A DNA stretch of 64,000 bases from NCBI RefSeq assembly GCF_002813915.1, contig NZ_CP019335.1, forward strand, positions 2,897,777 to 2,961,776, given 5' to 3'. Of this stretch, positions 51,298 to 60,213 are shown piece by piece. Position 1 is the first letter of the stretch; each line of letters begins with the position of its first letter. The notes under the pieces were generated by a model. The model saw only the letters and a program-made list of their open reading frames with translations. It did no database searches and was not told the origin of the DNA. The DNA is from Tenacibaculum sp. SZ-18 (GTDB lineage Bacteria > Bacteroidota > Bacteroidia > Flavobacteriales > Flavobacteriaceae). Made by a program: the position numbers and the translations under genes.

Positions 51298-51630
51298 TTA
51301 ACTCTCAGGTGCTAATTCAACCTCTAAACCTTCTAATGCCGATGTTATTTGAATTTGACAACCAAGTCTACTATTCTCTTGCACATCAAATGCTTCCGCT
51401 AACATCGCATCTTCATCATCAGTCATTTCTGATAACTCGTGACTAGAATTTACATAACATTGACAAGATGCGCACATTGCCATTCCACCACAAATACCAA
51501 TAGTTCCTTCTGGAGCTAATTCGTAAGAACGAACAACTTCCATTAGATTCATTGCCATATCTGTCGGGGCAACTACCTCATGAATTACACCATCACGATC
51601 TTTAATTTTTATAGTAACATCTTGCTCCAT
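51298..51630 (-). CDS. 2Fe-2S ferredoxin (adrenodoxin-type)
   Basis: A 110-residue [2Fe-2S] ferredoxin of the ISC/adrenodoxin type: ligands in GICGGMAMCASCQCYV and a later cysteine in SRLGCQIQI. Its ATG overlaps the stop of the ferredoxin reductase gene as TAATG. With that reductase it can supply electrons to sulfite reductase (inference from context). Confidence 0.9.
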   Translation of the reverse strand: MEQDVTIKIKDRDGVIHEVVAPTDMAMNLMEVVRSYELAPEGTIGICGGMAMCASCQCYVNSSHELSEMTDDEDAMLAEAFDVQENSRLGCQIQITSALEGLEVELAPES

Positions 51631-52685
51631 TACTCAATAGCTTTAACCACTGCTTTTGGTGCTTCTTTTTTTGTCCCATCAAATCCTTGAACTCCTCCAA
51701 CAGTTGTATATTTCATTACATACTTCTTGTCTGGAAAAATTCTTTTATATGCACTTTGACACATTAAAGTAGCCTCATGGAATCCACATAAAATTAATTT
51801 TAATTTACCTGGATACGTATTTACATCTCCAATGGCATAAATTCCAGGAATATTTGTTTGATAGTCTAATGCATTATCCACTTTAATAGCATTCTTCTCT
51901 ATCTCTAATCCCCACTTTCCTATTGGACCTAATTTTGGTGCCAAACCGAATAGCGGAATAAAATGATCGGTGTCTAAAATAAACGGTTCTTTATCTTTTT
52001 GTTCAACCACAACTCCTGTAACATGATCATCTCCAAGAATTCCTTTCACCTCAGCTGGAGTAATTAAATTAATCTTACCTAAGTTTTTTAGTTCTTGAAC
52101 TTTTTCTACAGAATCTAAAGCACCTCTAAATTCATTTCGTCTATGAATTAAGGTAACCGATTTTGCCACATCAGTTAAGAAAATCGACCAATCCAAAGCC
52201 GAATCACCTCCACCTGCAATTACTACATCTTTATTTCTATATAATTCAGGCTCTTTGATCATATATTCAACTCCGCAATCTTCGAATTTTGATAAATTCT
52301 CAATTTTTGGTTTTCGAGGTTCAAAACTTCCTAATCCTCCTGCTATTGCTACAACTGGAGCTTTATGTTTTGTTCCTTTATTCGTCGTTATAATGAAACT
52401 ACCATCTTCTTGTTTTTTAATCGTTTCTGCTCGCTCTCCTAAGGTAAATCCAGGTTGAAACTGTTTTCCTTGTTCCAATAATTTCTCAGTTAAATCTCCT
52501 GCTAAAATCTCTGGATATGCTGGAATGTCATAAATTGGTTTTTTAGGATAAATCTCCGAACATTGTCCACCTGGCTGAGGCAATGCGTCAATTAAATGAC
52601 AATGTAATTTTAATAAACCTGCTTCAAAAACTGTAAATAAACCTGTTGGACCTGCTCCAATAATAAGTACATCTGTTTCAATCAT
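51630..52685 (-). CDS. Ferredoxin--NADP(+) reductase, thioredoxin-reductase-like (YumC type)
   Basis: A 351-residue FAD/NAD(P) oxidoreductase: FAD loop VLIIGAGPTGLFTVFEAG, PGGQCSEIYPKKPIYDIPAYP, NADP loop DVVIAGGGDSALDWSIFL and a C-terminal YAIGDVNTYPGKLKLILCGFHEA. It lacks the redox CxxC of thioredoxin reductase, which points to the YumC-like ferredoxin reductases. It is fused by TAATG overlaps to the siroheme gene upstream and the ferredoxin gene downstream. Confidence 0.9.
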   Translation of the reverse strand: MIETDVLIIGAGPTGLFTVFEAGLLKLHCHLIDALPQPGGQCSEIYPKKPIYDIPAYPEILAGDLTEKLLEQGKQFQPGFTLGERAETIKKQEDGSFIITTNKGTKHKAPVVAIAGGLGSFEPRKPKIENLSKFEDCGVEYMIKEPELYRNKDVVIAGGGDSALDWSIFLTDVAKSVTLIHRRNEFRGALDSVEKVQELKNLGKINLITPAEVKGILGDDHVTGVVVEQKDKEPFILDTDHFIPLFGLAPKLGPIGKWGLEIEKNAIKVDNALDYQTNIPGIYAIGDVNTYPGKLKLILCGFHEATLMCQSAYKRIFPDKKYVMKYTTVGGVQGFDGTKKEAPKAVVKAIE

Positions 52686-53272
52686 TACTCTTGCTTTTCT
52701 ACTAAGCTCTTTGTGAACTCGTTTAATTGTTCTACTTTTTGTTCAAAGTTTCCTTTGATAATATTTCTATAATCGTTTAGATTTTTGACCAAATCATCAA
52801 TTTTATCTGGAATTACTTCTTCAAAAAACTGACGTAATCTTTTTGCTGTTGTTGGTGATTTTCCATTTGTTGAAATTGCTATTTTTACATTTCCTTTAGT
52901 TACAATTCCGCCCATGTAAAAATCACAATAAGGAGGATTATCAGCTACATTTACTAACTTCTGCTGCTCTCTACAATCCATATATACCTGAATATTTACT
53001 GCAGGCTTATCTGTTGTAACAATTACCATATGCTTGCCCTTCAAATAAGATGTTTTGTAAGAATCTTCTATCAAGGTAACTGCTCCTTTTTTAGCTAATT
53101 CAACAGTTCCTTCTCTAAACATTGGAGATACCATTGTTACTTTTGTGGCTGGACTTGATTTTAATAAAAATGTAAGTTTTTCCTCTGCTACAAAACCACC
53201 TCCAACAATAAGAATTTCGAGCTTTTCTACTTTTAAAAAAACAGGATACAAATTATTTCTTTCTTCGCTCAT
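52685..53272 (-). CDS. Precorrin-2 dehydrogenase / sirohydrochlorin ferrochelatase (Met8-like)
   Basis: A 195-residue protein equivalent to the N-terminal half of CysG (Met8/SirC): NAD loop LEILIVGGGFVAEEKLTFLL, then NVADNPPYCDFYMGGIVTKGNVKIAISTNGKSPTTAKRLRQFFEE. It oxidises precorrin-2 and may insert iron, giving siroheme for the sulfite reductase. cobA (the other half of CysG) is the preceding gene, so the CysG activities are split into two adjacent genes. Confidence 0.92.
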   Translation of the reverse strand: MSEERNNLYPVFLKVEKLEILIVGGGFVAEEKLTFLLKSSPATKVTMVSPMFREGTVELAKKGAVTLIEDSYKTSYLKGKHMVIVTTDKPAVNIQVYMDCREQQKLVNVADNPPYCDFYMGGIVTKGNVKIAISTNGKSPTTAKRLRQFFEEVIPDKIDDLVKNLNDYRNIIKGNFEQKVEQLNEFTKSLVEKQE

Positions 53273-53273
53273 A

Positions 53274-54041
53274 TTATGCTGTTTCTGTTAAAATATTGTG
53301 TTGAATATCTAATATTCCCTTTCGGTGTTTTACAACTTTTCCAAGTATAATAATGGCGGGATTACTTAATTGTTTTTCTTTTACTACATTTTCAATTGTA
53401 TTAACGGTCCCAATTCCTATTTTTTCTTCTGGAGTGGTTCCGTTTTGAATAATCGCTACTGGTAAATTATGTTTACCTTCTTTCTGAAAAAGCTCTAGTA
53501 TCTCAGATAATTTTCCCATACCCATTAAAATTACAACAGTAGCTCTAGATTTCGCCGCCAATATTACATCACTTGATAATTTATGTTGTTTAGTAGTTCC
53601 TGTGATTACCCAAAAACTTTCTGAACTTCCTCTTTTTGTTAATGGAATATTTTGATAAGCGGGCACAGCAAGAGATGAAGAAATTCCAGGGACCATTGCA
53701 ACTTCTAATCCATTTTTTGCTGCATATTCCATTTCTTCTGCTCCTCTACCAAAAACAAACGGGTCTCCTCCTTTTAAACGAACTACATGACCATGTGATT
53801 TACCACGCTCTACAATTAGCTCATTAATTTGTTCTTGTTGATATCGATAGCAACCTCTCCTTTTTCCTACAAAAATTAATTCTGCATTCGGATTCACATA
53901 TTCCAGTAAATCAATATTAACTAAAGCATCATACAAAACAACATCTGCATTTTTTAAAGCTTTAATTGCTTTCAACGTTATTAAATCGACATCTCCAGGA
54001 CCTGCTCCTACAACTGTAAGTTTTGGTGTTACCATCATCAT
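53274..54041 (-). CDS. cobA: Uroporphyrinogen-III C-methyltransferase
   Basis: A 255-residue SAM-dependent methyltransferase that makes precorrin-2: PKLTVVGAGPGDVDLITLKA, DVVLYDALVN, VRLKGGDPFVFGRGAEE, PGISSSLAVPAYQNIPLTKR and VVILMGMGKL. Three consecutive ATG codons open the frame; the first is used here. It lies between the sulfite reductase and the Met8-like gene. Confidence 0.95.
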   Translation of the reverse strand: MMMVTPKLTVVGAGPGDVDLITLKAIKALKNADVVLYDALVNIDLLEYVNPNAELIFVGKRRGCYRYQQEQINELIVERGKSHGHVVRLKGGDPFVFGRGAEEMEYAAKNGLEVAMVPGISSSLAVPAYQNIPLTKRGSSESFWVITGTTKQHKLSSDVILAAKSRATVVILMGMGKLSEILELFQKEGKHNLPVAIIQNGTTPEEKIGIGTVNTIENVVKEKQLSNPAIIILGKVVKHRKGILDIQHNILTETA

Positions 54042-54047
54042 TCTATT

Positions 54048-56150
54048 TTAATTTTCTACCACTAGTTTTCTAAAAATATCTATCTTTTGACAAAAGTCTT
54101 TTGCTTGACTTAAGTAATTGTAAGCAAAATCTTTAGACGGCTTTTTTTTATTAATCTGATAAATTAGACTAGGGAAATTTTCGGATAATACAATCTTATT
54201 TTTCTCGATAAACTCTTCCTGAAAACTCTGAATAATACCACTATGCGTATTGGTTTTTAATCCTTCAGAAGTTAATAAGGCTTTTGCTGTATTAACAAAC
54301 GCTGAATACGCGTAATAAATACTATCTGACCATTGCTCCTTCTCAAAAGCTTCTGTTGCATTTTCTAATTTCTCCTCACTTTCAAATAACAAGGTAGTTA
54401 CCAAATCAATTACGACGCCAGCACACTCACCAACTCCTATTGCCTTTACATAATTTTTATCATGTCCCCAGTCGATAAAATCATCTTCAGTTAAATTTGT
54501 CGTATTTGATAAATGTTTCAAAATGTCATAAAAATAAGTCTTACCTTGACGATCATAGTATGCTAAGAAATCTTCATTTTCAGTACAATTATTTTCAAAG
54601 TCATTTAGCAATATTCTCAAAGCTTTTGGTCCTCTTTTACTTGGAACTTTAATTACTTTGTCTGAAAATCGACCTTGACCATTTCCTAAAACTCCTCCTC
54701 CTAACAAAATTTGCAATGCTGGAGCTACCAATGGACCCGATTTAATTGACATTCCTTGGAAACCAATATGCGCCATATTATGTTGACCACAAGCATTCAT
54801 ACAACCGCTAATTTTAATAGTGACTTCTTTATTATTGATATATTGAGGATATTCAGCTTTCAAAACTCTTTCAAGTTCCACTGCAATTCCTGTGCTACTT
54901 GCAATTCCTAAATTACAGGTATCAGTTCCAGGACACGCTGTTATATCAATCAAACTATCATATCCCGCATCAGCAAATCCTAGTTTTTTAAGTTCTGTAA
55001 AAAAGAAAGGTAAAAACTCTTCTCTAACATGACGGATTAAAATATTTTGACGTAATGTAAAACGCAATTCATTTGCAGCATAATTCTTAATTAAATCTGC
55101 TAGGAGTCTAGCTTTATCCGTATAAAAATCCCCTAAATGAACCTTAATACCAATCGCAAATAGTCCTTCTTGTTTTTGAGGAATCACATTTGATTTTTTC
55201 CATTCATCATACTCCGATTCATTTTCAATAGTTACGGAAGGAACTTCCTCTGACTTAAAAGTGATTTCGGTTTCAAAATCTGAAGTGTCAATTGTATAAG
55301 TTTGATACTCTAATGCTCTTTTCTCATTTTCAACCAACGTTAAAAACCCGTCTAAACCTAAGTCTTTAACTAAAAACTTTAATCTTGCTTTTGCTCTTTT
55401 CGAACGTTCACCATAACGATCAAAAACTCTTAAAACACCTTCAATAGTTGGAATTAACAAATCAGTTTCTAGGAATTCATACATTACGTCTGCATGCCTT
55501 GGTTGAGAACCCAAACCTCCTGCTAATAATACTTTAAAACCTTTAACTTCTGTATTTCCAATCTTCTTCAATTTTGCAATAAAACCTAAATCGTGCATAA
55601 AACTTAAGGCAGTATCTGCTTCTGTCGCAGAAAAAGACATTTTAAATTTTCTTCCCATTTCCTGACAAATAGGATTTCTTAAGAAAAATTGAAATGTAGC
55701 ATGTGCGTAAGGTGTCACATCAAAAGGTTCGTTTACATCAATCCCAGCAGTTTCCGATGCTGTAACATTTCGTACTGCATTTCCACACGCTTCACGTAAA
55801 GTGATATCGTCTTTTTCTAACTGTGCCCATAATTCAGGGGTACGATCTAAACTTACATGATGAATTTGAATATCTTGACGGGTTGTGATGTGTAATCTTC
55901 CTCTAGAAAACTCATCAGAAACATTTGCAATTCGATGTAACTGTTCACTAGTAACTTTACCATAAGGTAGTTTTATACGAATCATTTGAACGCCTAATTG
56001 TCTTTGCCCATAAACTCCACGCGCTAAACGTAAACTTCTAAATCGCTCTTCATCTATTTGTCCATCTTTGAAAAGACGTATTTTTCTTTCCAACTCTAGA
56101 ATATCTTTTTCTACAAGTGGGTTTTCTATTTCACTTCTAAAACTTTGCAT
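54048..56150 (-). CDS. Assimilatory sulfite reductase (siroheme) fused to a C-terminal HEPN domain
   Basis: A 700-residue fusion. Residues 1 to about 520 form a nitrite/sulfite reductase-type enzyme: GRLHITTRQDIQIHHV and TLREACGNAVRNVTA in the first half, and siroheme-[4Fe-4S] cysteines in ITACPGTDTCNLG and KISGCMNACGQHNMAHIG. After a linker, about 580-700 form a helical HEPN-like domain (EAFEKEQWSDSIYYAYSAFVNTAKALL ... THSGIIQSF). Position between ferredoxin, CysN/D/H and siroheme genes supports sulfite rather than nitrite. The HEPN role is unknown. Confidence 0.92.
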   Translation of the reverse strand: MQSFRSEIENPLVEKDILELERKIRLFKDGQIDEERFRSLRLARGVYGQRQLGVQMIRIKLPYGKVTSEQLHRIANVSDEFSRGRLHITTRQDIQIHHVSLDRTPELWAQLEKDDITLREACGNAVRNVTASETAGIDVNEPFDVTPYAHATFQFFLRNPICQEMGRKFKMSFSATEADTALSFMHDLGFIAKLKKIGNTEVKGFKVLLAGGLGSQPRHADVMYEFLETDLLIPTIEGVLRVFDRYGERSKRAKARLKFLVKDLGLDGFLTLVENEKRALEYQTYTIDTSDFETEITFKSEEVPSVTIENESEYDEWKKSNVIPQKQEGLFAIGIKVHLGDFYTDKARLLADLIKNYAANELRFTLRQNILIRHVREEFLPFFFTELKKLGFADAGYDSLIDITACPGTDTCNLGIASSTGIAVELERVLKAEYPQYINNKEVTIKISGCMNACGQHNMAHIGFQGMSIKSGPLVAPALQILLGGGVLGNGQGRFSDKVIKVPSKRGPKALRILLNDFENNCTENEDFLAYYDRQGKTYFYDILKHLSNTTNLTEDDFIDWGHDKNYVKAIGVGECAGVVIDLVTTLLFESEEKLENATEAFEKEQWSDSIYYAYSAFVNTAKALLTSEGLKTNTHSGIIQSFQEEFIEKNKIVLSENFPSLIYQINKKKPSKDFAYNYLSQAKDFCQKIDIFRKLVVEN

Positions 56151-56161
56151 GACTTCCTACT

Positions 56162-56509
56162 TTATTTATGCAAAAAATGTTGCTTTTTTAATAATTCTTC
56201 CTCGGTTTCAGTATGATTATCATCTGGAACACAACAATCAACTGGACAAACAGCTGCACACTGTGGTTCTTCATGAAATCCTTTACACTCTGTACATTTA
56301 TCTGGTACTATGAAATAATAATCATCAGAAATTGGCTCTTGTTCGTCATCCGCATTTAACTTCACTCCATCTAAAAGCTCAATATCTCCTTCCAAAGATG
56401 TACCTTGACTATATTTCCAGTCTTCCGCTCCTTCATAAATAGCAGTATTTGGGCATTCAGGCTCACATGCTCCACAATTGATGCATTCGTCTGTTATAAT
56501 AATTGCCAT
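56162..56509 (-). CDS. 4Fe-4S dicluster ferredoxin
   Basis: A 115-residue ferredoxin with two 4Fe-4S motifs: [20 protein letters not shown] near the start and [20 protein letters not shown] near residues 70-90, the second with the long insert typical of Alvin-type ferredoxins. It lies between cysN and the sulfite reductase and is a likely electron donor to it (inference). Confidence 0.93.
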   Translation of the reverse strand: MAIIITDECINCGACEPECPNTAIYEGAEDWKYSQGTSLEGDIELLDGVKLNADDEQEPISDDYYFIVPDKCTECKGFHEEPQCAAVCPVDCCVPDDNHTETEEELLKKQHFLHK

Positions 56510-56516
56510 AATTTGA

Positions 56517-57764
56517 TTAGTTTATAAAACCTACTCCAGATGTATTATTAGTTTTTGGATCGATAAGAATAAAAGCTCCATTAGATTTATTCTCTTTATA
56601 CCTATCAACGAGTAATGGTTTACTTAGTTTTAGTTGGACCTTTCCTATTTCATTGATGGATAATTTTGAAGGATTTTCATCCCTTCCTGAAAAATCGGTA
56701 TTTATAATATTGTCTAGACTTATGATCTTTACTTGAGCATCATTTACACCATGCTTGATATAATATTTATCTGAAGCTTTTAATGGTGATTTATCCATCC
56801 AACAAATGGTTGCCTCTAACTGCTTTGTCATATGAGGTATTTCTCCTGATTTTACGATCATATCTCCTCTACTCACATTTACATCGTCCTCAAGAGTTAA
56901 TGTAAACGAACTTCCACTCTTTACTTCATTGAATTCTTGATCAAAAAAATTGATACTTTTTATAGTAGATTCAATGGCTGATGGTAACACAGTTACTCTA
57001 TCACCAACAGCAAAATTGCCTCCGTATAATTTTCCTGCATATCCTCTATAATCATGAAACTCATCTGTTTTTGGTCTGATTACAGATTGAACTGGAAAAC
57101 GAGCTTGAGCGTAGTTCTCCTTTTCTTCAAGATTTAAACCTTCCAAGTATTCTAAAATACTTGGACCAGAGTACCAATCGATATTAGATGAAGAATTGAC
57201 AACATTATCTCCATGTAGTGCAGAAATGGGAATGAATGTAATCCTCTGAATTTTATAATCGCTTTTTTCAGCTAAATATTTAATTTCTCCTTTAACTTGA
57301 TTGAACTTTTCTTCTGAATAATCAACCAAATCCATTTTATTTACTGCAACTACAACTTCTTTAACTTGTAATAAATTATTGATAAAGAAATGACGATACG
57401 TTTGTTCTACAACTCCATTTCTAGCATCTACTAAAATGATGGATGCTTGCGAGTTTGAAGCACCAGTCACCATATTTCTAGTATATTCAATATGACCAGG
57501 AGTATCTGCTATAATAAAGCTGGTTTTGGGTGTAGAAAAGTAAATATGTGCGACATCAATTGTAATTCCTTGTTCACGCTCCGCAACTAAACCATCTGTG
57601 GCCAAAGAAAAGTCTAAATAGTCAAATCCACGTTGTTGACTTTTTTCTTCTATTGCCTGCAATTTATCTTCGGTTAGTGAGTTTGTATCGTATAAAATTC
57701 TACCTATCAGAGTACTTTTTCCATCATCTACACTACCTGCTGTTGCTAATTTAAGTACATTCAT
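56517..57764 (-). CDS. cysN: Sulfate adenylyltransferase subunit 1 (GTPase)
   Basis: EF-Tu-like GTPase partner of CysD in ATP sulfurylase, 415 residues. G1 [14 protein letters not shown], switch [16 protein letters not shown]3 [13 protein letters not shown]4 NKMDLVD, then two beta-barrel domains. Shorter than E. coli CysN (about 475) and without an APS-kinase extension. Separated from cysD by 100 bp that contain a long imperfect inverted repeat. Confidence 0.95.
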   Translation of the reverse strand: MNVLKLATAGSVDDGKSTLIGRILYDTNSLTEDKLQAIEEKSQQRGFDYLDFSLATDGLVAEREQGITIDVAHIYFSTPKTSFIIADTPGHIEYTRNMVTGASNSQASIILVDARNGVVEQTYRHFFINNLLQVKEVVVAVNKMDLVDYSEEKFNQVKGEIKYLAEKSDYKIQRITFIPISALHGDNVVNSSSNIDWYSGPSILEYLEGLNLEEKENYAQARFPVQSVIRPKTDEFHDYRGYAGKLYGGNFAVGDRVTVLPSAIESTIKSINFFDQEFNEVKSGSSFTLTLEDDVNVSRGDMIVKSGEIPHMTKQLEATICWMDKSPLKASDKYYIKHGVNDAQVKIISLDNIINTDFSGRDENPSKLSINEIGKVQLKLSKPLLVDRYKENKSNGAFILIDPKTNNTSGVGFIN

Positions 57765-57776
57765 TTTGTATTTTTT

Positions 57777-57849
57777 TAGGCGAGCTGGGACTGTAAGTAA
57801 TTATTAATATAATCCCCAAAATATTTTTCCTTACAGTCTTTCGCTCCTA
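57777..57849. repeat. Inverted repeat between cysD and cysN
   Basis: Arms GACTGTAAG (57789-57797) and CTTACAGTC (57830-57838) are perfectly inverted. Outer TAGG/CCTA extends the arms to about 20 bp, with a mismatched middle and a 32-bp AT-rich core. It may be a small dispersed element or an RNA processing hairpin. Confidence 0.6.
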
Positions 57850-57864
57850 TAATTATTTTTTTTA

Positions 57865-58770
57865 TTAAAAATATCCCTGTTGCTTTCTTTTTTCCATTGC
57901 GGCTTCCGACCTTTTATCATCAATTCTTGCACCTCTTTCCGAAATTTTCGAAGCTCTAATTTCTTCAACAACTTTATCAATATTACTCGCATCTGATATA
58001 ACAGCTGCGGTGCAGCTCATATCTCCAACTGTTCTAAATCGAACAGTACGCTCTTCAATTAATTCATCTTCATCTCTATACACAACCTCGTCATTTGCTG
58101 ACCAAATAAAGCCGTCACGAACAAATGTTTCACGTTTATGAGCGAAATAAATTGACGGAATTTCAATTGCTTCTTTCTGAATATATATCCACACATCTAA
58201 TTCTGTCCAATTGGAAATCGGAAACACACGGACATTTTGACCTAAATCAATTCTTCCGTTTAACATGTCGAATAATTCTGGCCGTTGATTTTTCTCATCC
58301 CATTGTCCGAAATCATCTCTTACAGAAAAAATCCTTTCTTTAGCTCTTGCCTTTTCTTCATCTCTTCTTGCACCTCCAATACATGCATCGAATCCGAATT
58401 CTGCAATCGTATCCAATAAAGTTTCTGTTTGTAAAATATTTCTACTTGAATATTTCCCAGTTTCTTCCTTTACCTTACCAGCATCGATATTATCCTGTAC
58501 ATTTCGAACAATTAATTCCAAACCCAATTCTTTGACCAACCTATCCCTAAATTCAATTGTTTCAGGGAAATTATGACCTGTATCTATATGTAGTAATGGA
58601 AAAGGTATTTTTGCAGGATAGAATGCTTTTTGTGCTAATCTTACTAGGGTAATACTATCTTTTCCCCCTGAAAATAATAACACAGGCTTTTCAAACTGTG
58701 CTACTACTTCTCGAAGAATATATATTGCTTCACTTTCTAATGCTCCGACACTTAATATATTTGTACTCAT
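57865..58770 (-). CDS. cysD: Sulfate adenylyltransferase subunit 2
   Basis: Catalytic ATP sulfurylase subunit, about 301 residues, PP-loop fold: VLLFSGGKDSITLVRLA, PLLHIDTGHNFPETIEFRD, GGARRDEEKARAKERIFSVR and PISNWTELDVWIYI. The start is set at ATG 58770 (MSTNILSVGALESE), since the longer frame to 58800 would overlap cysH by 19 bp. Length then matches the family. Confidence 0.96.
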   Translation of the reverse strand: MSTNILSVGALESEAIYILREVVAQFEKPVLLFSGGKDSITLVRLAQKAFYPAKIPFPLLHIDTGHNFPETIEFRDRLVKELGLELIVRNVQDNIDAGKVKEETGKYSSRNILQTETLLDTIAEFGFDACIGGARRDEEKARAKERIFSVRDDFGQWDEKNQRPELFDMLNGRIDLGQNVRVFPISNWTELDVWIYIQKEAIEIPSIYFAHKRETFVRDGFIWSANDEVVYRDEDELIEERTVRFRTVGDMSCTAAVISDASNIDKVVEEIRASKISERGARIDDKRSEAAMEKRKQQGYF

Positions 58771-58781
58771 TACGGTATTTT

Positions 58782-59405
58782 TTAAATATGTAAACCACAT
58801 TCTCTATTGTTTTCAACCTTTGTAGGATCGAAATATTTAAACTCATTTGGTAAGTTATACTTTTCAAGATATGCATCCAATTCTTCATCTGAAAAATTGT
58901 AAAACGGACTAACTTTAATAATTCCATCTTTACTTACCGATACAATATCTATACTATTTCTAAATGCTGTTTGGCCTCTTCTTAAATTTGTGAACCAGAC
59001 ATCTGGTTTATGTTCATTCATGGCTCTTTTAAAAGGCTCTAATTTTACCTGCGTAGTAAAGATTGCATGATTCGGATCATCAATAGTCGGCAATCCCAAC
59101 ACGACATCTCTATGAGCACTCGTTTGCTTTGGAACATATAAATGAACATTCAACTGTAAATTATGAATTAGTTCCTCAGCATGCTGATAAGTTTGAGGCG
59201 TGTTATAACCTGTATCACACCAAACCACAGGAATATCTTTATTTTGAGAAACTACAAGATGTAAAATTGCACTTTCATAAGGTCTAAAATTTGTAGTGAT
59301 TACGGGATTTTTAGCAACACTCAAACTCCATTTTATGATTTCCTCTGGAGATTTTCCTTCCAGTTGTTTATTGATTTCTACTATATCTATTTTTTCTAAA
59401 CTCAT
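58782..59405 (-). CDS. cysH: Phosphoadenylyl-sulfate reductase, CysH
   Basis: Reduces activated sulfate to sulfite, 207 residues: PVITTNFRPYESAILHLV, VVWCDTGYNTPQTYQHAEE, WFTNLRRGQTAFR and the catalytic C203 in NNRECGLHI. It lacks the CC...CxxC iron-sulfur motif of APS reductases, so it should use PAPS with thioredoxin; an APS kinase (cysC) is not in this window. It overlaps DUF2061 by 4 bp. Confidence 0.92.
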   Translation of the reverse strand: MSLEKIDIVEINKQLEGKSPEEIIKWSLSVAKNPVITTNFRPYESAILHLVVSQNKDIPVVWCDTGYNTPQTYQHAEELIHNLQLNVHLYVPKQTSAHRDVVLGLPTIDDPNHAIFTTQVKLEPFKRAMNEHKPDVWFTNLRRGQTAFRNSIDIVSVSKDGIIKVSPFYNFSDEELDAYLEKYNLPNEFKYFDPTKVENNRECGLHI

Positions 59406-59671
59406 CTTTTACCCCATTTAATGGTATTCCAAACTCTTTCGTGAAAAAAGTATAATATCATTTTTGTTATTAATTCAATCGCTCCTATTGATAAGGCCGT
59501 ATCTATTTTTCCTGTAATCATCCAAGAAATCAGCACCGTATCTAAAGTTCCTACAGCACGCCAGCTAATGGACTTTACGATACTTCTAATAGGTTTCTCA
59601 GAATCCTTATCTTCATTATAATTCGTTTTACTTTCTAGTACTTGTTCTACAATCATATCATTAAAATACAT
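59402..59671 (-). CDS. DUF2061 membrane protein of the cys operon
   Basis: An 89-residue protein with the DUF2061 core KSISWRAVGTLDTVLISWMITG and two TM segments (about 43-55 and 60-76), ending FFHERVWNTIKWG. First gene of the cys operon, directly behind a strong promoter and candidate operator. DUF2061 genes are often found in sulfate assimilation loci (family knowledge); the function is unknown. A second ATG at 59656 is an alternative start. Confidence 0.88.
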   Translation of the reverse strand: MYFNDMIVEQVLESKTNYNEDKDSEKPIRSIVKSISWRAVGTLDTVLISWMITGKIDTALSIGAIELITKMILYFFHERVWNTIKWGKR

Positions 59672-59675
59672 TTAC

Positions 59676-59692
59676 CCTATCGGGTTAGTAGG
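59676..59692 (-). promoter_or_regulatory. Candidate Rrf2-type operator of the cys operon
   Basis: CCTATCGGGTTAGTAGG (plus-strand reading) lies just downstream of the predicted transcription start and 4 bp before the DUF2061 ATG. Its ends CCTA/TAGG are inverted. The adjacent upstream gene is an Rrf2 regulator, so this is a plausible repressor site (inference). Confidence 0.45.
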
Positions 59693-59705
59693 TTTTAATA
59701 TTCAA

Positions 59706-59735
59706 CAAATATACATTCCTAAATCTAATATCAAA
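59706..59735 (-). promoter_or_regulatory. Promoter of the cys operon
   Basis: On the minus strand TTTG (59735-59732), an 18-nt spacer and TATATTTG (59713-59706) match both Bacteroidota boxes. Predicted start near 59700. Confidence 0.75.
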
Positions 59736-59777
59736 ATTAAAGTTCAAAAATTAACACTATGATAATATTTGTAAAAT

Positions 59778-60185
59778 CTATACTAAATCGGCAAGTGTTG
59801 TATTTCTTAGGATATCAAGGGTGTTATCACGAACTTGAATCATTAATTTATGAACAGAACATTTGTCTTCATCTGGACAATCAGCACACTTTTCATAAAA
59901 ATTTAGACTCACACAAGGAACCATCGCAATAGGACCTTCAAGTGTTCTAATCACTTTTGTCATTTTAACTTCGGAAGCTTCTTGTAATAAATAATATCCG
60001 CCTCCTTTTCCTTTTTTGGCTCCCAAAACGCCCGATTTTCTTAAGGTAAGTAAGATACTTTCTAAAAATTTATGTGATATATTTTCACTTTCAGATATTG
60101 TAGCTATCTGAACCTTAACTCCTTTTTCTTGCCTAGCAATAAAAGTAAGTGCTTTTATACCATATTTTGTCTTTTTAGAAAGCAT
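59778..60185 (-). CDS. Rrf2 family transcriptional regulator (four-cysteine type)
   Basis: A 135-residue Rrf2 protein: winged HTH (about 1-60; MLSKKTKYGIKALTFIARQE, then HKFLESILLTLRKSGVLGAKKGKGGGYYL) and a metal or Fe-S loop with C91, C100, C103 and C109 plus H112. IscR uses three Cys and one His in this loop, so an iron-sulfur or thiol sensor is likely. It lies between metZ and the cys operon and probably controls the latter, as CymR does in Firmicutes (inference). Confidence 0.9.
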   Translation of the reverse strand: MLSKKTKYGIKALTFIARQEKGVKVQIATISESENISHKFLESILLTLRKSGVLGAKKGKGGGYYLLQEASEVKMTKVIRTLEGPIAMVPCVSLNFYEKCADCPDEDKCSVHKLMIQVRDNTLDILRNTTLADLV

Positions 60186-60189
60186 ATTA

Positions 60190-60197
60190 CAAATATA
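60190..60197 (-). promoter_or_regulatory. -7 box immediately upstream of the Rrf2 gene
   Basis: TATATTTG (exact) ends 4 nt before the ATG at 60185, which would make a leaderless mRNA. No -33 box is visible, and the gene may equally be read through from metZ. Confidence 0.35.
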
Positions 60198-60213
60198 TAC
60201 TTTCTTCTTTTAT

